Source of the DNA: Candidatus Omnitrophota bacterium
GTDB lineage: Bacteria > Omnitrophota > Gorgyraeia > Gygaellales > Profunditerraquicolaceae
Assembly (NCBI GenBank): GCA_030691725.1
Contig: JAUYDQ010000118.1
Coordinates: forward strand, 1-6,794
DNA length: 6,794 nt
Direction of reading: 5' to 3'
This document shows, piece after piece, positions 6,083 to 6,794 of this stretch. The notes below the pieces were generated by a model, which was not told the origin of the DNA, did not search any database, and saw nothing but the letters and a program-made list of their open reading frames with translations. Every line of letters begins with the position of its first letter. The stretch's first letter is position 1. A program made the position numbers and the translations under genes.

Positions 6083-6751
6083 ATGGAAGCAATCACCTTA
6101 CCTATATATAATACAGAGGGCAAAGAAATAGATTCTCTTAAACTTGACCAAGGTATTTTTGACGGTAGAGTCAATGCTGATGCTATATACCAGGCAGTGC
6201 TTGCCTATAGGGCAGGCCAGAGAAAAGGATTGGCATCAACAAAGACTATGGGAGAGGTTTCGGGAGGCGGCCGTAAACCCTGGAAGCAAAAAGGAACTGG
6301 CCGCGCCAGGGTCGGCTCTATACGTTCACCTTTATGGCGGCACGGTGGCGTTATATTTGGGCCTCATCCCAGAGATTTTTCTTATTCAATACCAATAAAA
6401 ATTAAAAAGCTGGCATTAAAATCCAGCCTAAACGCCAAAATAAACGAAAATAACTTTATCGTACTGGATAGCTTTAAGATAGAGAAGCCAAAAACAAAGG
6501 AAGCTGTTCAAATATTCTCTAATTTAAAAATAAACCCCCTTAAAGGTAAAAAGGGTTCGAAAGCAAAAACCGTGACAGCGCTGCTATTATTAGACAAAGT
6601 AGATAAAAATTTAAAATTGGCTTTACGTAATATAGAATTTTTAACTGTCGATCGGGCGCAAGATGCCCACACATACGAGGTTTTGGCAGCAAATAAATTA
6701 ATCATTACTAAAGAAGGCTTGCACGAATTAACTAACAGGTTAAAAAAATGA
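6083..6751 (+). CDS. rplD: 50S ribosomal protein L4
   Basis: L4 binds domain I of 23S rRNA, and its extended loop lines the peptide exit tunnel. In E. coli it also represses the S10 operon. The 222-residue product has near-normal length. The tunnel loop is typical: GGGRKPWKQKGTGRARVGSIRSPLWRHGGVIFGPHPRD (61-98), with the KPW-QKGTGRAR segment implicated in macrolide resistance unaltered. The C-terminal domain is less conserved but keeps the usual fold signals (NIEFL, an -A-DVL-like AHTYEVLAANKLIIT block at 195-209, and a final helix). One base separates the start from the rplC stop, and a weak purine-rich SD (AAGAAAAAGAAG) lies inside the rplC tail. The stop TGA overlaps the rplW start in an ATGA arrangement. 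Whether this L4 regulates the cluster cannot be told from sequence. Confidence 0.97.
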   Translation: MEAITLPIYNTEGKEIDSLKLDQGIFDGRVNADAIYQAVLAYRAGQRKGLASTKTMGEVSGGGRKPWKQKGTGRARVGSIRSPLWRHGGVIFGPHPRDFSYSIPIKIKKLALKSSLNAKINENNFIVLDSFKIEKPKTKEAVQIFSNLKINPLKGKKGSKAKTVTALLLLDKVDKNLKLALRNIEFLTVDRAQDAHTYEVLAANKLIITKEGLHELTNRLKK

Positions 6752-6794
6752 GTTTTCTTTCTCACGATATAATTAAGGCATTGCTAAGAACGGA
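6748..6794 (+). CDS. rplW: 50S ribosomal protein L23, N-terminal fragment
   Basis: The start of a gene cut by the window end: 15 complete codons reading M-S-F-L-S-H-D-I-I-K-A-L-L-R-T, plus two bases of a GA- codon, fitting the L23 N-terminal pattern (DVI--PL-TEK). The ATG overlaps the rplD stop by four bases (ATGA), a sign of translational coupling. L23 sits at the tunnel exit and docks trigger factor and SRP. The assignment rests on the short motif plus the invariant rplC-rplD-rplW order, which makes it very likely despite the short fragment. Confidence 0.88.
   Translation, partial: MSFLSHDIIKALLRT

Overview
The window is a contiguous stretch of core translation and transcription genes, all on the + strand: the 3' end of rpoC, then rpsL, rpsG, fusA, tuf, rpsJ, rplC, rplD and the first codons of rplW. 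This is the classical bacterial rpoBC - str - S10 order joined into one cluster. Every gene is recognisable from its protein sequence. Apart from the two genes cut by the window edges, all look full length and intact. The standard code is used (TAA, TAG and TGA all act as stops). There are no mobile genes, tRNAs or CRISPR arrays.

Organism: a bacterium of moderate, slightly AT-leaning composition. The best taxonomic clue is EF-Tu. Its switch I replaces the near-universal E-E-K-A-R-G-I-T-I stretch with R-D-E-S-K-I-L-T-I, inside an ADIAKGG-VRD context that I recall from planctomycete EF-Tu proteins. This suggests a member of the PVC superphylum (Planctomycetota or Omnitrophota-like, possibly a metagenomic genome). 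It is an inference from memory; no search was run.

Layout: 1-651 is the RNA polymerase beta' C-terminus. 655-1542 holds S12 and S7, separated by a 45-base spacer with a small hairpin. 1546-3642 is EF-G. 3643-3834 is a 192-base non-coding leader in front of tuf with three strong successive inverted repeats, a possible -10 box and an excellent Shine-Dalgarno (SD) sequence. 3835-5040 is EF-Tu. 5090-5395 is S10. 5396-5466 is a spacer built almost entirely of GTTAATTGG/CCAATTAAC repeats, leaving rplC with no visible ribosome binding site. 5467-6751 is L3 and L4, and L23 starts by a 4-base overlap at 6748.

How the genes work together: RNA polymerase, the 30S decoding proteins (S12, S7), the two elongation GTPases, S10/NusE and the early-assembly 50S proteins (L3, L4, L23) would be co-expressed as growth-rate genes. 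Most junctions are 1-3 bases or overlapping. The three longer spacers (rpsL-rpsG, fusA-tuf, rpsJ-rplC) each carry inverted repeats and are the likeliest places for independent control. The non-routine content is the structured tuf leader, the aberrant EF-Tu GTPase switch, and the repeat spacer that ends at the rplC start.
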